This document shows positions 1-11,587 of a stretch of DNA of 64,000 bases, piece by piece. Made by a program: the position numbers and the translations under genes. The notes below the pieces were generated by a model. It saw nothing but the letters and a program-made list of their open reading frames with translations. It searched no databases and was not told the origin of the DNA. Within the stretch, counting starts at the first letter, position 1. Every line of letters begins with the position of its first letter. Origin of the DNA: Siphonodentalium dalli (lineage: Eukaryota; Mollusca; Scaphopoda; Gadilida; Siphonodentaliidae); NCBI GenBank assembly GCA_032622095.1, contig CP136061.1:256195582-256259581 (forward strand), given 5' to 3'.

Positions 1-623
1 CCTTTGAGCCTCTGTGTCGCAGGAATCATTACGCTGATCCTCCGATTGGTCTTCTAACATTTGTGTAACCAATCAGGTAAGTGGGTGTCAGACCAGGTAA
101 CACGAGTTCCAGGGTAAGCAACACCAAACCTAGCACACCAGAATGACAGAAAACAAGTCAAAGTGAAGCACTGGCAGGTAGACCATAAATGGCCTATTTG
201 TTAGTCAACATAGGTTTTAGTAAGAAAGAAAAACGCCTCAAACATATTCGTCATTTTACCCACATAATATTGGCGGAGCAAAAATGTAATGGATGTCAAG
301 AACAAGAGGAGAGTGTCTGCAAAGTATATGAAAGAAAGGGGATATATTAGGGTCAGGGTCCCAATCACATGCAGACACTGTGTTCCTCGTGTTCTTGGCA
401 TAAAATTTTGTACACCTATTATATATTATTACGATCGATTACATACTTTCTTTTCGTAGTTTTCTAACAACATGGTCGATATAAGTTTAGTTGATAACTT
501 AAATAATCATGATGAGTTCGAGAAAATCTATTGGAAGAATTAGTTATGAAAAGAAAAAAAAGTACAACAATGAAGCAAATTAAATACCATGCAAGACGGC
601 ACTTACCGGAACAAGAGGTTAGC

Positions 624-760
624 TTCATAGTTGTTGTTGTTGTTGTTGTGGTGGTCGTAGCCGTCGTTGCTCCTGCTTTTATTGTTGTTGCTGCTGTTGT
701 TGTTGCTGATGTTGCTGTTATTGCTGTTGTTGCTGTTGTTGTTTTGGTCGTCGCCACACG
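624..760. repeat. GTT-rich trinucleotide microsatellite
   Basis: An imperfect (GTT)n tract with GTC and GCT interruptions. It gives low-complexity open frames on both strands (poly-Val and poly-Leu on plus, poly-Thr and poly-Asn on minus), so none of them should be taken as genes. The surrounding sequence from 1 to about 1,300 shows no other feature I can support. Confidence 0.85.
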
Positions 761-1309
761 TATCATATGCACTACACTGTATATGGAAACCGGAATCACA
801 CAATGATTCGGGTTTATGTCGTCCTGGCGATGGGAATGTTGTATCTGATAACCATAACGAAATTCAGATGTAGCTACACCGCTATTATTGTCCCGCGGAG
901 TTACACCATGGGATCAAAATTCATCCTTGAGTAGAAGTTCGTTGCTATTTCATGTTCGGCCTGTTCTCCCAAATATCCGCACATCATCTGCTTACAATAG
1001 GACTTCTTTTAGGTTGATAATCTGCGGAGAATCGGCTCACTTTGAGACGATGATGTGCTTAACATTAGAGCGTTTTAGTCACATTATCGACTCAGAATAA
1101 GGCGATTCTAAGCACACATAGAAGCCAACTCACGACTTTTTCAGGTATCCGCTCTTTAACATCTGTTTTCAATGTGGCCCGCTCCATAAAACGAAATAAC
1201 GGACATGACTCCATTATCTGCTTATTTCAGAACCAAATAATCACATTATGTACCTTTTTCACTTTATAGGTCGTATTTGCGCAAAAATATGTTGTCATGT
1301 TATACATAC

Positions 1310-1408
1310 CATATTCACAAATGAGATCCTCCACCTCGAACTTAGACTTGGTGCAGCAGGGCGTGGCGTAGAAAGATCCGTTCACGAGAACAACACAGTC
1401 CTCTTGCA
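1310..1408 (-). CDS. Candidate exon: C-terminal part of a C-type-lectin-like domain
   Basis: The 99-bp minus-strand interval is bounded by a good acceptor (pyrimidine-rich TTTCTTCAG ending at 1409) and a good donor (GTATGT at 1309-1304). It encodes about 33 residues: EDCVVLVNG, then ATPCC, then LICEY. The spacing of EDC, a Cys after a short NG-x loop, and a closing ICE motif is the usual end of a C-type lectin fold. The WND calcium-site motif is not obvious (FYATPC sits in its place), so sugar binding is doubtful. The exon starts in phase 1 and joins in frame to the donor at 2142. The open frame beyond both splice sites is probably intron. Alternatives are a secreted Cys-rich protein or a chance ORF. 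The lectin reading rests on motif pattern only. Confidence 0.45.
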
Positions 1409-2141
1409 CTGAAGAAATATGATATGTTGCATAGTTAACAGTTATGGGGTATGGCTTGGGAATGTGCCCAAACACAGTAAATGAACTCTTGGGAATGTTT
1501 GTGGTAAAAAATATGAGCTATGTATGGGACATGTCTGATGAATGTTTGGTGTATGGCTGAGGTGTGTCACAGGTGTGCCTGGGCACAACCATGGTATGAC
1601 ATACCTGGGTTATGTCTGTGGTACGCTTTTGTTGCACCATTGTGTAATTACATGTTCGTGCAGTTCAGATATCGAGTTACGATACAGGATACAGTCAATG
1701 TTATTGAAAATTTGGACAAAAATTGTTTCAGCACAAAATATGTCATAAAAAATATATTTCCCCATGCTGGTTTTAATCATAATGTGTATAAATACATCAG
1801 CAATTGTACATCACATTGATTATTATACATACATGTACAATGATGCAATGCTGTAGCTATACCTGGTTATTCTGTCTAGTTACTATACATAATACATGAC
1901 ACACAATGTAAGAGTTAACATGTTTAAACTTATAGCCTCACAATAAGACCTAATGTTGCAACCGCATTCTTGAGTTATCGTGTGAAACTACATATTTATA
2001 AGAAAAATATTTCAATTTTAAACAATGTATGTTATGTACTTATATGTAGTAGAAGCATGAGTAGCACATACATGTGTACTCATATCCGGTCTAATAAAAT
2101 TATATATTCCGATCCATAAACAATTCTGCACAGCCACTCAC

Positions 2142-2388
2142 CGTTTTGGTGCTTCTCCAATTGACATATTTGAATTCTGGGCCAACCGCAGGTCATGCAT
2201 ATATGTCTGGTGTATACGCTTGTTCCAAATTGATATGAGGAATGGTTGAGGTATACAACAGTTACATATGGGACGTGCCTGCCCAGATATGAGTAATACT
2301 GTTTCTGCCACATATGGTTAGGGTACCTGATACAATTATGAGGTACGATTATGGTGTCCACCCCAGCCATTTGCATAGCAGCTCCCAC
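2142..2388 (-). CDS. Candidate upstream exon of the same lectin-like gene (5' limit unknown)
   Basis: On the minus strand an open frame ends in the residues ICQLEKHQN, followed at once by a strong donor (G|GTGAGT, donor bases 2141-2136). One base of the last codon remains after the junction, which fits the two-base start of the exon at 1408, so splicing would give a continuous frame leading into EDCVVL. I cannot place the acceptor. The open frame extends to 2388, but the true exon is probably shorter. The intron between the two exons would be 733 bp. Evidence is the donor and the phase agreement; the protein family of this part is not recognisable alone. Confidence 0.25.
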
Positions 2389-2634
2389 ACATTATCTACA
2401 CCCTAGCCATACCCTGCAGTTGGGGTGTAAAACTGGAAAAATATAAGGGTGGATGACTCGAGGGTGGAGGTCTGGAGCCCTCAATACATTTTGAAATGAA
2501 AAAGTAGATACAAACAAATGCAGTTTATAGTTAAAAATAAGAGACCATTGAATTAGGAACTATCAATAAGTTGTCTTTTCATTTAAAAACTGTCATATGT
2601 TACCTCGTGTTTATATATTATTTAAGGACGACCA

Positions 2635-2691
2635 GCTGGGCGCAGTCGAGCCGCGCATATGTTGCGCAGCAACATATGCGCTGGTCGTCCT
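2635..2691. repeat. Short hairpin (MITE-like) with 12-bp perfect ends
   Basis: AGGACGACCAGC at the left is the exact inverted complement of GCTGGTCGTCCT at the right. Inside lies a second hairpin, GCGCATATGTTGC / GCAACATATGCGC. The following 70 bases contain a thrice-repeated GCCGCCATCT/TTTGGA-type motif. It looks like a small foldback element. The flanks, about 2,400-2,630 and 2,770-3,540, show nothing else I can support apart from a (CAAA)n run at about 3,431-3,452. Confidence 0.6.
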
Positions 2692-3872
2692 CATATTGTT
2701 TTCGCTTTCGAACATGGGCGCCGCCATCTTGAATTAGGGGCGCCGCCATTTTGGATTTGAGGGGCCGCCATCTGAAACGTAATTGCAATTAAATTAAAAC
2801 TACAAAATGTTACTTTTCATATAGCCAACATAACAGTATGCATTGCGTTAAGGCATAACATGGTTTATTCTTTGAACAATAATCATGACTTAAATCATAA
2901 ATATTGTCGACCGGACTCGGGTTGCTATGCCATTCGGGAAATTTCGGAAATTTACGTAAAACTGCAAATTTTCCTTAGGCACCTCGCGAAAACAACATGA
3001 CTCATCTCGTAAATGTCTAAAATGTTTTGTCATATCAGTAAATAAACTTTTCTTTAGTTTATTAAATTAGTAAAAGGAAGTTCACGTAAACTGTTAGGTT
3101 ACGTCATATGTTGTATCCAAAGCGACGTCATATTGGCACCCGCATTTTCCCGCGAAAGTTATTGACGTTTTGACAGCGACGTAGCACACAAAGCAGGCAT
3201 TGTGTTGACACGGTTGGCATTATATTTGGTTCGGTTGACGTTGTTTCATAGTGCATGGCTCCGAGTCCGCGCCGGTATAAATGAAGCTCCATGCAATTGT
3301 AATCAACCTGATCAAATCCCAACCTATAACATCACTATAGGATTTGTACAGGTACAAACAAAATCATGTTCTTGGAAATTGAATGTTCTTCCTTACTTAT
3401 ATATATTCTTATGATTTGGGTTTTGAATTGAAACAAACAAACAAACAAACAACCCAAATTATGAGGGTGTAACCCCAAGTTCTCACTCATAATAATTTGA
3501 TTTCCATCCAAGGCCAAGGGCTGTGGAGGCGAATACAACTAAAGGTTACGTAGCGATTCTCCGACGACCCATAACTCGAAGGTCCGATTCTCCGAAGGTC
3601 AGATTCTCCGACGACTCGATTCTCCGAAGTCCCGATTCTCCGAAGTCCCGATTCTCCGAAATCCCATAACTCCGAAGACCCATAACTCCGAAGACCCATA
3701 ACTCCGAAAGCCCATAAATCCGAAGGCCTATAACTCCGTACGCCCATAACTCCGAAGGTCTATAACTCCGAAGGGCCGATTCTCCGAAGGGCCGATTCTC
3801 CGAAGGGCCGATTCTCCGAAGGGCCGATTCTCCGAATATCATGTTTTATCGCTTATTAAATAGTGTACAGTC

Positions 3873-4166
3873 CAGTGGCGGAGTCAATGAGGCCCTAGGG
3901 AAGACCGCCCCCCCCCCCCCCAAAAAAACATGCCACATGTCATGTAAACGTCCGGAAATCCCTCCTAGGCATTCAAATATTCACAGTGTTCCTGCCCAGG
4001 GGAGCCCCCGGACCAACGATTGGGGCGACCCCTCCCATGCATGCGCTCCCCAAATCAGGCCTTCGTGATATGCTTTCGGCATATCATATGCATGATATAT
4101 CCCCACATATCCCCCACATATGCTAATAATGTGCACCCCTAAATGGGAACCCTGGCTCCGCCACTG
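3873..4166. mobile_element. MITE-like repeat with CAGTGGCGGAG ends (copy 1)
   Basis: It begins CAGTGGCGGAGTC and ends GGCTCCGCCACTG, short imperfect terminal inverted repeats of the kind seen in hAT-like MITEs. The internal sequence shares TCATGTAAACGTCCGGAAAT, inverted, with copy 2 at 4740. A clean 8-bp target duplication is not visible, so the superfamily is inference. Confidence 0.45.
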
Positions 4167-4229
4167 GTGTGCACCTGGTATATTATAACGAAACGCTGCA
4201 AGAATGTCAGAGGAACATGTACATGTAGA

Positions 4230-4405
4230 TAATATATCCCCCCTGGAATCCGGAATCCAGCTTCAAATTTACCATGGAATCCGGCGTCCAGCTTCAAATT
4301 GACACTGGAATCCGGCGTCCAGTTTCAAATTAACCCTGGAATCCGGCGTCCCGCTTCAAATTGACGTCTGGAATCCGGCGTACGGGTCCAAAATGGGTGG
4401 AATCC
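4230..4405 (+). repeat. Tandem repeat, about 34-bp unit, five copies
   Basis: The core TGGAATCCGGCGTCCAGCTT followed by CAAATTGAC is repeated five times with growing divergence to the right (the last copies read GGCGTACGG). It has no coding character and lies inside the loop of the larger foldback element. Confidence 0.75.
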
Positions 4406-4739
4406 GGCGTACGGAAAGGGGGGAAGGGGCCCTCATATATTGGAAGCGTTAACTATGTATTATAATAAGGTGATATCTACACCATCAGTAGTGTGCGACA
4501 AGCCTTAATTTTCCACAGAATGCTTAAATTTATGTAAGAAATACAATTATTTTGCCACAATATACGTCTTAATACAAATAATATGATTAAACTGTGCACA
4601 TCCGACTGCATTGGGGTGATTTGATGCAATCAAGTTCATTTTATATATGAAAAAGGACAAGTTCTTCCCCGTTCACCCCTGTGCATTTTACTCTGGCATC
4701 TCATGGGCCAACGTAACGGTATAGTATCTGGTGTATAGT

Positions 4740-4931
4740 CAGTGGCGGGCCAGGATTCCCATTTAGGTGGGGGCAGTGGGAAAAGTTTGAATATTTTGAT
4801 GCCCCATGAACGATTTCCGGGCGTTTACATGACACTGGACATGTTTTAGTAGGGGCCCACATTGTCTGAAATAGCAAGTAGAGGTTTAATGGGGGCAAAT
4901 GGAATTTTGGGACCCATTGGCTTCGCCACTG
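4740..4931. mobile_element. MITE-like repeat with CAGTGGCGG ends (copy 2)
   Basis: It begins CAGTGGCGGGCC and ends GGCTTCGCCACTG. It is related to the repeat at 3873, in the opposite orientation, and lies next to the right minisatellite arm of the foldback element. The stretch from 5,217 to 6,240 after that arm has no feature I can support; the minus-strand open frames near 5,640-5,950 have no recognisable motif. Confidence 0.45.
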
Positions 4932-6249
4932 GACTGTACACTATTTAGTAAACGATAATACCCCGATAAAACAAAATCATCGGAGAATCGGACCTTCGGA
5001 GAATCGGACCTTCGGAGTTATGGGCCGTCGGATAATCGGGCCTTCGGAGTTATATGTCTTCGGAGAATCGGCCCTTCGGAGTTATGTGCTTTCGGAGAAT
5101 AGGAGAATCGGAGTTATGGGCCGTCGGAGAATCGGGTCTTCGGAGTTGTGGGCCGTCGGAGAATCGGGTCTTCGGAGTTGTGGGCCTTCGTAGTAATAGG
5201 TCTTCGGAGAATCGGTCTGACACCCAACTAATATTTCATCCAAATTGAGAATGGGCATATGGGCCAGTCGAATAAATTGCCCCGCGTGGAGCCACGAAAT
5301 GCTGAATGATGTGAGTGCAATTATGAGGTAGTCAACCACCCCTACCACAAGCAATCAACTTCATGTACGTAATTGGTTATAAGAAATATTTATAGTTAAT
5401 TAAATCTTGACGTTCATACAAGTCAACACATATTAGTATGAGTATTATATAGTGCATGTCGTGACTGCACGGTCGTCCTTTTTTTACATGGATTTAAATG
5501 CCATTATTTCTTGCGTTATGTAGCTCTGTTGCGTGCTTTCAACATTTCTTGTCGTCCACTTCTCGCTCGCTTCCTTTGGTAAACAGGGGGTGGGCCGTCG
5601 CCCGGTGAATGCCCCATGCTTTATACCGCCAAGTGTGTGTACGCCTATAACCCATGGTTGAGACACGTAGGCAGACGAACACAAACCTCAACATGTTCAG
5701 ATAAACTAGCGTGAACAGAACGATTGAAAAATCCATTTATTGTCCTTGTATAAATGAGCTTCCGTACCAGTATTGAGATCCGACAACCTACATGTATGGC
5801 TGAGATATATTCCCGGATGGTCGGCTGTACGGCCAGAGGATCGGATGCATATAATCCAGTATACCCGCCCTTTCCTTCGGTCATGGGGATATACTATGGT
5901 GCTCTGTTGTGGGAATATGGCGTAATATAAACACCTGCAGCTTGATATCAAATGTTATTCTTCCCTCTCATACTTCTTTCACACGTACCTCACATATATA
6001 TTGAATTTTTTTGCTAATTTGTAAGGGTTGTATATTACCATAACGAACCGAGCGGAAAACAAGACCGCGTGTCACATCATCCTTACTATAACGGCGATCA
6101 AAGAGACCTGGTGCATATTAAAAAATGGCCGCCATGATGGACGCCATCTTGTCTGGAGTCTCTGCGGCCACTTTTTTTTCTTGTTAACAACCGGAACAAA
6201 TTAGAGGAGACATTAAGAAAGAAAATTAGTGGGGTGAAGGAGATTCCTG

Positions 6250-6262
6250 GGGGGGGGGGGGG
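6250..6262 (+). repeat. Poly-G run
   Basis: A homopolymer of about 13 G. Long G runs recur in this window (12,927; 19,380-20,000; 26,889; 60,280). Confidence 0.8.
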
Positions 6263-6290
6263 TGCAGAGGTCAACCAATATCTCCTGGAC

Positions 6291-7799
6291 TAATAGATCC
6301 ACTTGTGATTCTCCATAATTGGAATAGGTCCTTTTTATAATTATGTATAGTTTACTTTGTAATATGGTAAACTATAATCAATCCACATTTAATATATGTC
6401 ATCAGTATTTTTCTCGCCAGGTCGATGTGTCAGCTACAGTAAATGTCTCCCTCACTCGAACAGAACGTCGAACAAGTTAACCCCGCGCGTCTACACCCAC
6501 AAAGTGTTGTCACGCAAGGGGCATTTGAAACACACCATAGATCTAATGAGTTTAGTATAATCTCAAGAACAGTGGCTTCCCAGTTGGAACTAAGGTCGGG
6601 ACGAGTGACCTGTCGTCTGTCGACCATAATTAATCAGTTGGATTGTGGTCAGGAGGTGTGTCCTCAAGCGCATGTCTCCATGCACATACTTGAAAGTGGG
6701 CGCGTTTAATATTTTCGATTAATGTATCGTCGGTTGGGGTAGATAATTAAGTTTTGCCACTGCTGCGGCCGCCGTTGTTTAACCGTATTTCCGTCGAGCC
6801 TCTATGGTTGATTGCCAATATTTTTCCCATAGCAATAAAAAATAAATTATCTAGCCTCATCTACAACTCCGTTTATTGTAACAGAGGGTGTACCAATATC
6901 TCTTATATTGTGTTTTTCAACTTTGAGAATCTTATATGCATCACATTTTCCTATTCCACATAGAGCCGCGACAGTGTAACATTCTATGAACCCATGCATT
7001 GCTAAAAGGTCATGATATATTCATTTGAGCTTTAAGCGTTTCGTTGATGTTTCTTGTTGTTCGTTTTTTGTGCCTGCGCCAATCAGTATCTGGCCAGATA
7101 AATCACCACGGTAAAGGAAATGGAGCAATATTACAACTATATATATAACTCCACGGATATCCGGCTAACTCAGTTATTTTTCACGAGATAGTTCCATGGA
7201 ATCATATACATTTATCTCAAGGTTCAAATAACATTATATATAAAGTCTACGCCTTTCTTTCCATCTCAACCAACTCGTAGCTTAGTCATCATTTTGGGCT
7301 GGTGCTCTCTTAGTTAACATTATGTGCTGGGAGTAATAAAGTTCAATACCTTACTTTATATCTCTATCTATATTTTCATCAATAAACTCATCATCACATT
7401 CTCAACTCCAACAATACTTTATCATCAATCTTTGTAGATATGTATAGATGTAGATATGTAGACTCTACAAACATAAATAAACAAGTCCTAATTTCTCGAT
7501 TAAGGGAAGAGGTATACCTCCCAACATACAGACATAATACACCCTTACACAATCATACTACTAGTTATATAGAATAACCTATACACACATAAGGGGATAT
7601 ATTAATGCTCCTGTCAGAGACTTTCTACAAACTACTACTACTTGAAGTTTCACAAACACAAAGTATAGATGAATATGTTATAACTATAAATATGCAATTA
7701 AATGAGAATTAATTATAGTTTACCATATTATAAAGTGAACTATCCATAATTATAAAACGGTCATATTCCAATTATGGAGAATCACAAGTGGATCTCTAT
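6291..7799. mobile_element. Element bounded by about 86-bp terminal inverted repeats
   Basis: AATAGATCCACTTGTGATTC at the left (6,291-6,377) is repeated inverted at 7,712-7,799, ending GAGAATCACAAGTGGATC. The two arms share further blocks (TCCATAATTGGAAT, ATGGTAAACTATAAT). The interior has no transposase frame. The left limit of the U1 duplication (about 6,394) falls just inside the left arm, and the second U1 copy lacks both arms. Confidence 0.5.
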
Positions 7800-8374
7800 T
7801 GACGACAATAGGAAAAATGGGTTAAAATATATAACATTTAAACGAACATAAAACTACGACATTGAACATACCTAAACGATGAGTTTTGAGTCTGGATGTC
7901 TCCTTGTACTTGTAGAATACTTTTGCAAACATTATTACAAGTTAAGCTCCATTAATTAAATGTTTATAATTGAGTTTGTTGAAAACACAGCACCTTCTTT
8001 TCAACAATGAAAACCAACTGACATTTCGCGGTTAAACCAATCCATCCCAATTAAAAGTTTTGGGCTGACTTAGGTTTTAGCGCGAAACTTAATATTAAAG
8101 CAATACGATTTGTTTATGAGGGATAGTGAAGTGCAGTTAAGATTAATTACGGACTAATTAAGTGTTAAAGAGTTAGTAAGACATGCAGATATTATTAAAA
8201 TCCTACATTTGATGCATTATTTACCTTTACATGTAAATATATCACCGCCACATATCGATGCCACCTGCAACAACTAAAGACGTTATTATGAAGAGGATTT
8301 ATCATTTGACTTGTTGGATCATTATTTAGAGTTAGGCTGGTTCTTCCGTGGGCCATGTGTCGTCGTCCCTTATA

Positions 8375-8515
8375 AAAATCTACCACGGTAAACCATGATA
8401 AAAATACCGCGGTGTTGCATCGGGTGTTTGGTCGTGGTACACCACGGTATATTTACCTTGGTGTACCTGGTACTTTTACCATGGTGTACCACGTAAATCT
8501 GTCCCAAATAATTCA
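8375..8515. repeat. CCACGGTA / TACCGTGG palindrome cluster
   Basis: Several imperfect inverted copies of TACCACGGTA and ACCATGGT occur within 140 bases. The counterpart at about 56,400-56,520 is better conserved (ACCGCGGT). Probably a decayed small inverted-repeat element. Confidence 0.4.
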
Positions 8516-9150
8516 TTTTAACGAAACACCCATTTTTGGGCATACAATCTGAATTTTGTTGCAAAGGGTTATGTTGTCAGATTATGTGGCGCTGCGACAC
8601 ACTTTGGGTCCCTAATTTTGTTCACTCTTGGATTTAATTTGACTGGTGGCCAAAATCTGCACCCCGTTGCCATACAAGCCGATGATACAACAAAACACGA
8701 TTTGTGATTATAGGTTACAATCAACTAAATATTTCCCATAGGCGACAGTGTTAGGGTTAAGCCATGCCCACTATTCATTACCATACTGAGCCAAACTTCA
8801 AATATTTTTGCGTATATAAATCCACGTCGGACATAAGTAGTCAAAAAAGAAATGGTGTCTTACCATACTTATTACTGGAAATAAATTTGCCTTTCCACAA
8901 CTACCCCCTTTTGTGCACAAAATTTCAGTATAGAAAAATACCCCCACCCCTATACCAAATTTGGCCTAAATGTAGACGCTTGACGAACAATCCCACACAA
9001 ATGGCCGAGGAATTAACATTAAACAACCGAATATATTATACACCATTCAGCTGCCGGTATTTTTTTTTATCGTGTCACCTGGTTGGATCGACCAATGAGG
9101 ACGCTCCGTTGGTAGAAGCAAATCAGGAGACATGGGGTCGTCATCTTTGT

Positions 9151-9187
9151 AGCCCGTCCCATATGGAATCCATATGGGACGGGCTAG
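9151..9187. repeat. Short palindrome
   Basis: TAGCCCGTCCCATATGG, a two-base centre, then its exact complement CCATATGGGACGGGCTA. It lies in the 0.66-kb segment that is missing from the second U1 copy. Confidence 0.8.
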
Positions 9188-9593
9188 GTTCCCATATGGG
9201 GTCGATGTCCGCCATTTTGTTTTTCATGGAACTCTGCCGCCTCGGGTATATTTTCGGTGTATTTTGGCACCAAGAAAAGGGATATCTGTCAGAAATCAAG
9301 TTCTGTTAATTTAAAGACATAGTACCATATACCAAAACCTGCATGTGATATATTTGAGAAATTCTAAACACTCATAAATTAACTATCAAACTCAAGTTTG
9401 TTGTCCTGCTTCTGGTGATTATTAGGATAATGCGTTGACGTTCAACGCCCATGACGCGTCACTGTGACGTTACACAAGTTAATAGCCATAGACAAAAAAA
9501 TTACTTACTGGCAGGTAATCAACTTCGTATAAGTAATTCAAATTCTCACACGGAAAACATGATATGTGGGTGACATGATAAAATCGTTACAGG

Positions 9594-9721
9594 GCTCGTT
9601 GTTGCCGGCTACGGTGACATATGAGGCTCAGCGAGATTAATATCGGGCTCGGCTAGCGCCTCGCCCGATATTAATCTCACTTCGCCTCATATGACACCGT
9701 ATCCGGCAACAACTCGCCCTG
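9594..9721. mobile_element. Hairpin MITE, about 128 bp
   Basis: AGGGCTCGTTGTTGCCGG on the left is matched by CCGGCAACAACTCGCCCT on the right, with long internal complementarity (GAGATTAATATCGGGC / GCCCGATATTAATCTC). It can fold into one long hairpin with a small loop. It is absent from the duplicate unit, so it was inserted or lost after the duplication. Confidence 0.65.
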
Positions 9722-10065
9722 TAACTTATAATATGCTGACTCGAGTTCCCCTACACAAATGCCAAGGGGCATAATTTCAATTATTTAGTTGCTTATAACC
9801 TCTTGCTAGATAGCATAATATTATTCTCTCTACAAATCACATTGTTATAGATTCAATCTCCCCTTGGGTAGTTCCAAACGTTTCCTAGTTATTTACCATA
9901 TTGGCGTGGTGGCATCATACCTTATATGGTACGACTTCGTTGACTAAAATACGGGAAATAACCCCAAAAAATCGGGGGTTTCGGACAACCTTGTCGACTA
10001 ATTACGACGTAGCGGAAGAAATATCGACACGGTGTGTGAGCACATTGTTGTTTCGTTTGATCTCT

Positions 10066-10763
10066 AAGGTAACATTGCTGCCAATCGCGCTCCAAAGCAG
10101 TGGTCATTAACAAAAACGGATACAGTAACATCGTTTGAAAGTTGGCTATCAAATTTACATTATTCATTAACATGTGATGAAAACTTCGCAAAATTCCTCA
10201 TCCCCGGGGTCATATGGCAGAAAAGGACGAAGAACACGCCGCTCCGTGGTTTTGTCGATGATGGCGATGGGGTGCCTGCTGGGACCAGAAAAACGGCAGA
10301 ACAGAAAGTTACATTTATGTTCGGTCAAATTGCGAACTTTTGCCCAGTACTATCACGGAGTGATATTGTTAAGACATCAACCTCGAAAATGTGTGCCAGA
10401 CGATTCGCATGCATTACAGATTCAGTTCCACCGGGGGTCATTTCATCGCTTGAACCAGATGAACGTCCCCAGGACCTGTTTCAGCGTATATCTGCATTCG
10501 TTGACGACACTTTGTTGAAGGCTGATAGTGTGATTTCGCACTACGGGGAGACACCCGATGAAGATGATGAAATGACACCAACACTGGAGAACATGATCGC
10601 TTTTACCTGGTTACGTTTACTACATCCGAACCTACCGAAACGTGTAAAACAAAGATACGGGACTGAGCTGCGTTCTGAATCCCTTGCGTTCATAAATCAG
10701 GATATATCTCTGGCACTGGACTCCTTGTTAGACGAAGTCGCAAAGGCACTGATTTTAAGATAA
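10066..10763 (+). pseudogene. gag: Retroelement Gag-like protein
   Basis: The frame is open from just after a stop near 10,063 and has no convincing ATG at its beginning. The C-terminal half carries the conserved stretch with [20 protein letters not shown] and then ALDSLLDEV, typical of capsid-type Gag of metazoan Gypsy-like elements. Gag normally forms the particle that packages element RNA. In the middle (about 10,385-10,450) the reading frame is shifted relative to the family because 5 bp are missing compared with copy 2 (57,717); a second indel shared by both copies returns it to frame, so the continuous ORF contains a scrambled segment. Non-functional in isolation. Confidence 0.7.
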
Positions 10764-10849
10764 TTCGATCTATGACTAAACAGAGAATGTATTCAACAGA
10801 AAGGTCAAGTGCAACAATTCATCCGAAAGACGTGAGAATATAGTCGTGT

Positions 10850-11010
10850 CCCTTTGTTTAAGCAAGCAAACCGAACAGTCTTCTTCCATTTCTTGAGCAC
10901 ATGTCCATTCCTCCCTGCTAGCGATAAACGGTTCAAAACAAGGACACGATCAATTATGATATGTGAAGACGACGAATTAGGAGAGATATATAGACACAGA
11001 GTGTCCCGAT
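10850..11010 (+). pseudogene. Gag zinc-knuckle remnant
   Basis: In a frame different from the capsid part, the residues HFLSTCPFLPASDKRF and a preceding Cys-rich stretch resemble the nucleocapsid CCHC region of the same Gag family. Reading it requires frame changes, so the region is decayed. The same remnant is present near 58,190-58,350. Confidence 0.45.
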
Positions 11011-11086
11011 GACAACGTACGCACATCAGTCGACCATTCGAATGCCCGGCGAGTACAAGTGAAGAAATCACCAGTCCTAAACTATG

Positions 11087-11580
11087 GAATCCTATTAGGG
11101 CCACTTGCTAATGGCGCTTTCGGCGCGCGCCGAAAGCGACAAAAAGTGCGCAATTAGTAACGCGCCGAAAGCGACAAAAAATGCGCCGAAAGCGACAAAA
11201 AGTGTGCCGTTACGGGGCACTTTTTGTCGCTTTCGGCGCGCGCCGAAACATACCCTAATGCCGCACTTTTTGTCGCTTCCGGCGCGCGCCATTAGGGAGT
11301 GGACCTAATAGTATACCTAATGGCGCTTTCGGTGCCCGCCGAAAGCGACAAAAAGTGCGCCATTAGTAACGCGCCGAAAAATGCGCTAATATCGCATATT
11401 TTGTCGCTTTCGGCGCGCGCGCCGAAAGCGCCGAAAGCGACAAAAAGTGCGCCGAAAGCGACAAATAGTGCGCCGTAACGGAGCATATTTTGTCGCTTTC
11501 GGCGCGTTACTAATGGCGCACTTTTTGTCGCTTTCGGCGCGCGCCGAAAGCGCCATTAGGAAGTGGCCCTAATAGGATTC
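11087..11580. mobile_element. GC-rich foldback element inserted between gag and protease (copy 1)
   Basis: The ends are perfect 20-bp inverted repeats (GAATCCTATTAGGGCCACTT). The interior is almost wholly made of inverted and direct copies of CGCCGAAAGCGACAAAAAGT and GCGCGCGCC blocks, so the 494-bp element can fold on itself many ways. It contains no ORF of its own; open frames rich in Arg/Lys or Phe/Ala are by-products of the repeat. The counterpart at 58,426-58,936 has a different internal copy number. Confidence 0.8.
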
Positions 11581-11587
11581 GATACTA

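Larger units (their letters stand above)
3546..5216. mobile_element. Foldback element with minisatellite arms
   Basis: The left arm (3,546-3,838) is a tandem array of an 18-20 bp unit of the type TCCGAAGGCCCATAACTC / TCCGAAGGGCCGATTC. The right arm (about 4,978-5,216) is the same array inverted (CTTCGGAGAATCGG...). Just inside the arms, AATAGTGTACAGTCCAGTGGCG on the left is matched inverted by CGCCACTGGACTGTACACT on the right. The whole is a large inverted repeat with a loop of about 1.1 kb holding two small MITE-like repeats and a short tandem repeat. No transposase-like frame is present, so it would be non-autonomous. Confidence 0.6.

Noticed and set aside
531-806. Poly-Val, poly-Leu, poly-Asn frames
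   Set aside because: Translations of the GTT microsatellite in different frames.
5645-5951. Minus-strand frames with a plausible look (SDLNTGTEAHLYKDNKW)
   Set aside because: Two overlapping frames, no recognisable domain and no convincing splice sites.
6443-6709. An 88-residue frame conserved at 55,579-55,845
   Set aside because: Similarity is explained by the U1 duplication; non-coding flanks are equally conserved and no motif is present, so I did not call a gene.
11095-11486. Basic or Phe/Ala-rich small proteins (also 58,434-58,719 with an RRK repeat)
   Set aside because: They arise from the inverted CGAAAGCGACAAAAAG blocks of the foldback element and appear on both strands.
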